From Actinomycetota bacterium (GTDB lineage: Bacteria; Actinomycetota; CADDZG01; WHSQ01): 64,000 bases of DNA. A program made the translations under genes and the position numbers. Location: positions 489,936 to 553,935 of the forward strand of contig JAUJNI010000002.1 in the NCBI GenBank assembly GCA_030446465.1, written 5' to 3'. The notes under the pieces are model-generated. The model was not told the DNA's origin. It saw only the letters and a program-made list of their open reading frames with translations, and did not search any database. Positions 63,543 through 64,000 of this stretch are shown in pieces (within the stretch, counting starts at the first letter, position 1; every line of letters begins with the position of its first letter).

Positions 63543-64000
63543 GTGGCGCAAGCGTCGATGGGCGACTATCTGCGCAACGCCCGGCGCCAGCGCCGGGTCA
63601 GCATCGATAGAGCGGCCGAGCAGACTCGAATAAGAGCCGACTACCTCATGCGGATGGAGTCCGATGAGTTCGACTTCCTCGCGCCTGCTTACGTACGCGG
63701 TTTCCTGAGGACCTACGCAAGGTTCCTTCGGGTCAGCGAAGAGCCGCTGATTGAGGAGTTCGATCGCCGTTACGGCAGAGTGCGGCCAGAGACCTCCCAG
63801 ATCTCGGCGCTCGAGCGCAGAAGCAAGAGTGTTCCCCGCCAGAAGCAGCCGATGAATAGCTGGGCGGTGGCGGCGGCGCTCGCGGCGATCTTCCTGGTGA
63901 TCCTCGGCGTGATCGGGTTTGTCGGCGGGCCGGAGGAGGAACCGACCGGAGACACTGTCGCGTCGATCGAGGACGAACCGAGTGAGCCGCCCGAGGAGAC
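63543..64000 (+). CDS. RodZ-like helix-turn-helix membrane protein, 5' part
   Basis: The frame runs off the end of the window. The N-terminus is a Cro/C1-type helix-turn-helix of the RodZ kind (MGDYLRNARRQRRVSIDRAAEQTRIRADYLMRMESDEFDFL, AYVRGFLRTYARFLRVSEEPLIEEF), then a basic juxtamembrane stretch (ERRSKSVPRQKQ), one membrane helix (WAVAAALAAIFLVILGVIGFV) and the start of an acidic extracytoplasmic region. RodZ links MreB to the wall machinery. It follows ftsK, as in many actinobacteria. GAGG precedes the GTG start. Confidence 0.85.
   Translation, partial: MAQASMGDYLRNARRQRRVSIDRAAEQTRIRADYLMRMESDEFDFLAPAYVRGFLRTYARFLRVSEEPLIEEFDRRYGRVRPETSQISALERRSKSVPRQKQPMNSWAVAAALAAIFLVILGVIGFVGGPEEEPTGDTVASIEDEPSEPPEE

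Overview
The window is a GC-rich stretch of chromosome from a member of the Actinomycetota (high-GC Gram-positive bacteria). The evidence is gene order: rnhB–DUF2469–yraN, comM–dprA–xerC–whiG–rpsB–tsf–pyrH–frr–cdsA–dxr–rip–ispG, rimP–nusA–ylxR–infB–ylxP–rbfA–DHH–truB–ribF, and rpsO–pnp–M16 peptidase–dapB–dapA–RNase J–ftsK–rodZ-like are all classic actinobacterial blocks. DUF2469, the tiny ribosomal protein bL37, a WhiG-type sigma factor, a class E-like sortase and many leaderless promoters agree with this. I cannot name a genus; differences from the mycobacterial/Streptomyces layout (for example a lipoprotein gene between dapB and dapA) suggest a less-studied lineage.

Layout. 1–4024 is an accessory island with visibly lower GC: the 3' end of an RHS/YD-repeat polymorphic toxin with a metallopeptidase-like C-terminal domain, a secreted candidate partner, a lipoprotein and a membrane protein. 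4342–11995 is a metabolic block: FMN-dependent 2-hydroxyacid oxidase, two half-size TauE/SafE permeases, an aspartate-type aminotransferase, serC, serA, ilvE and a PP2C phosphatase. 12011–12699 is a VapBC-type toxin–antitoxin pair. 12796–18705 carries gltX, tRNA-Gln, tRNA-Glu, rplS, two signal peptidases I (one a remarkable fusion), rnhB, DUF2469 and yraN. 19597–25139 is a cell-envelope region: a sortase substrate, an unknown tail-anchored protein, a sortase, and an SGNH hydrolase–carbamoyltransferase–SxtJ–DUF5989 module.

25250–37330 and 38681–46283 are core information-processing and envelope operons. They are interrupted by an insert of a secreted metzincin and a lipoprotein (37417–38665) and followed by an insert with two near-identical allene-oxide-cyclase-like barrel proteins (46437–48082). 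A frameshifted GAF/HD-GYP/degenerate-GGDEF signalling gene lies on the minus strand (48271–50275). The window ends with rpsO–pnp, lysine biosynthesis genes, RNase J, an RTX-repeat protein, an ECF sigma/anti-sigma-like pair, ftsK and a truncated rodZ-like gene.

The most promising candidates for undescribed biology are: the signal peptidase I fused to an IF2-N domain and a histone-H1-like lysine tail (15667–17190); the envelope carbamoylation module beside a sortase system; the RHS toxin with a zincin-type tip; and the duplicated barrel proteins with exchanged membrane leaders. A recurring TANNNT-(6–8 nt)-start pattern indicates that leaderless transcription is common here and helps to fix several start codons. 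All function calls rest on reading motifs by eye; no database search was run.
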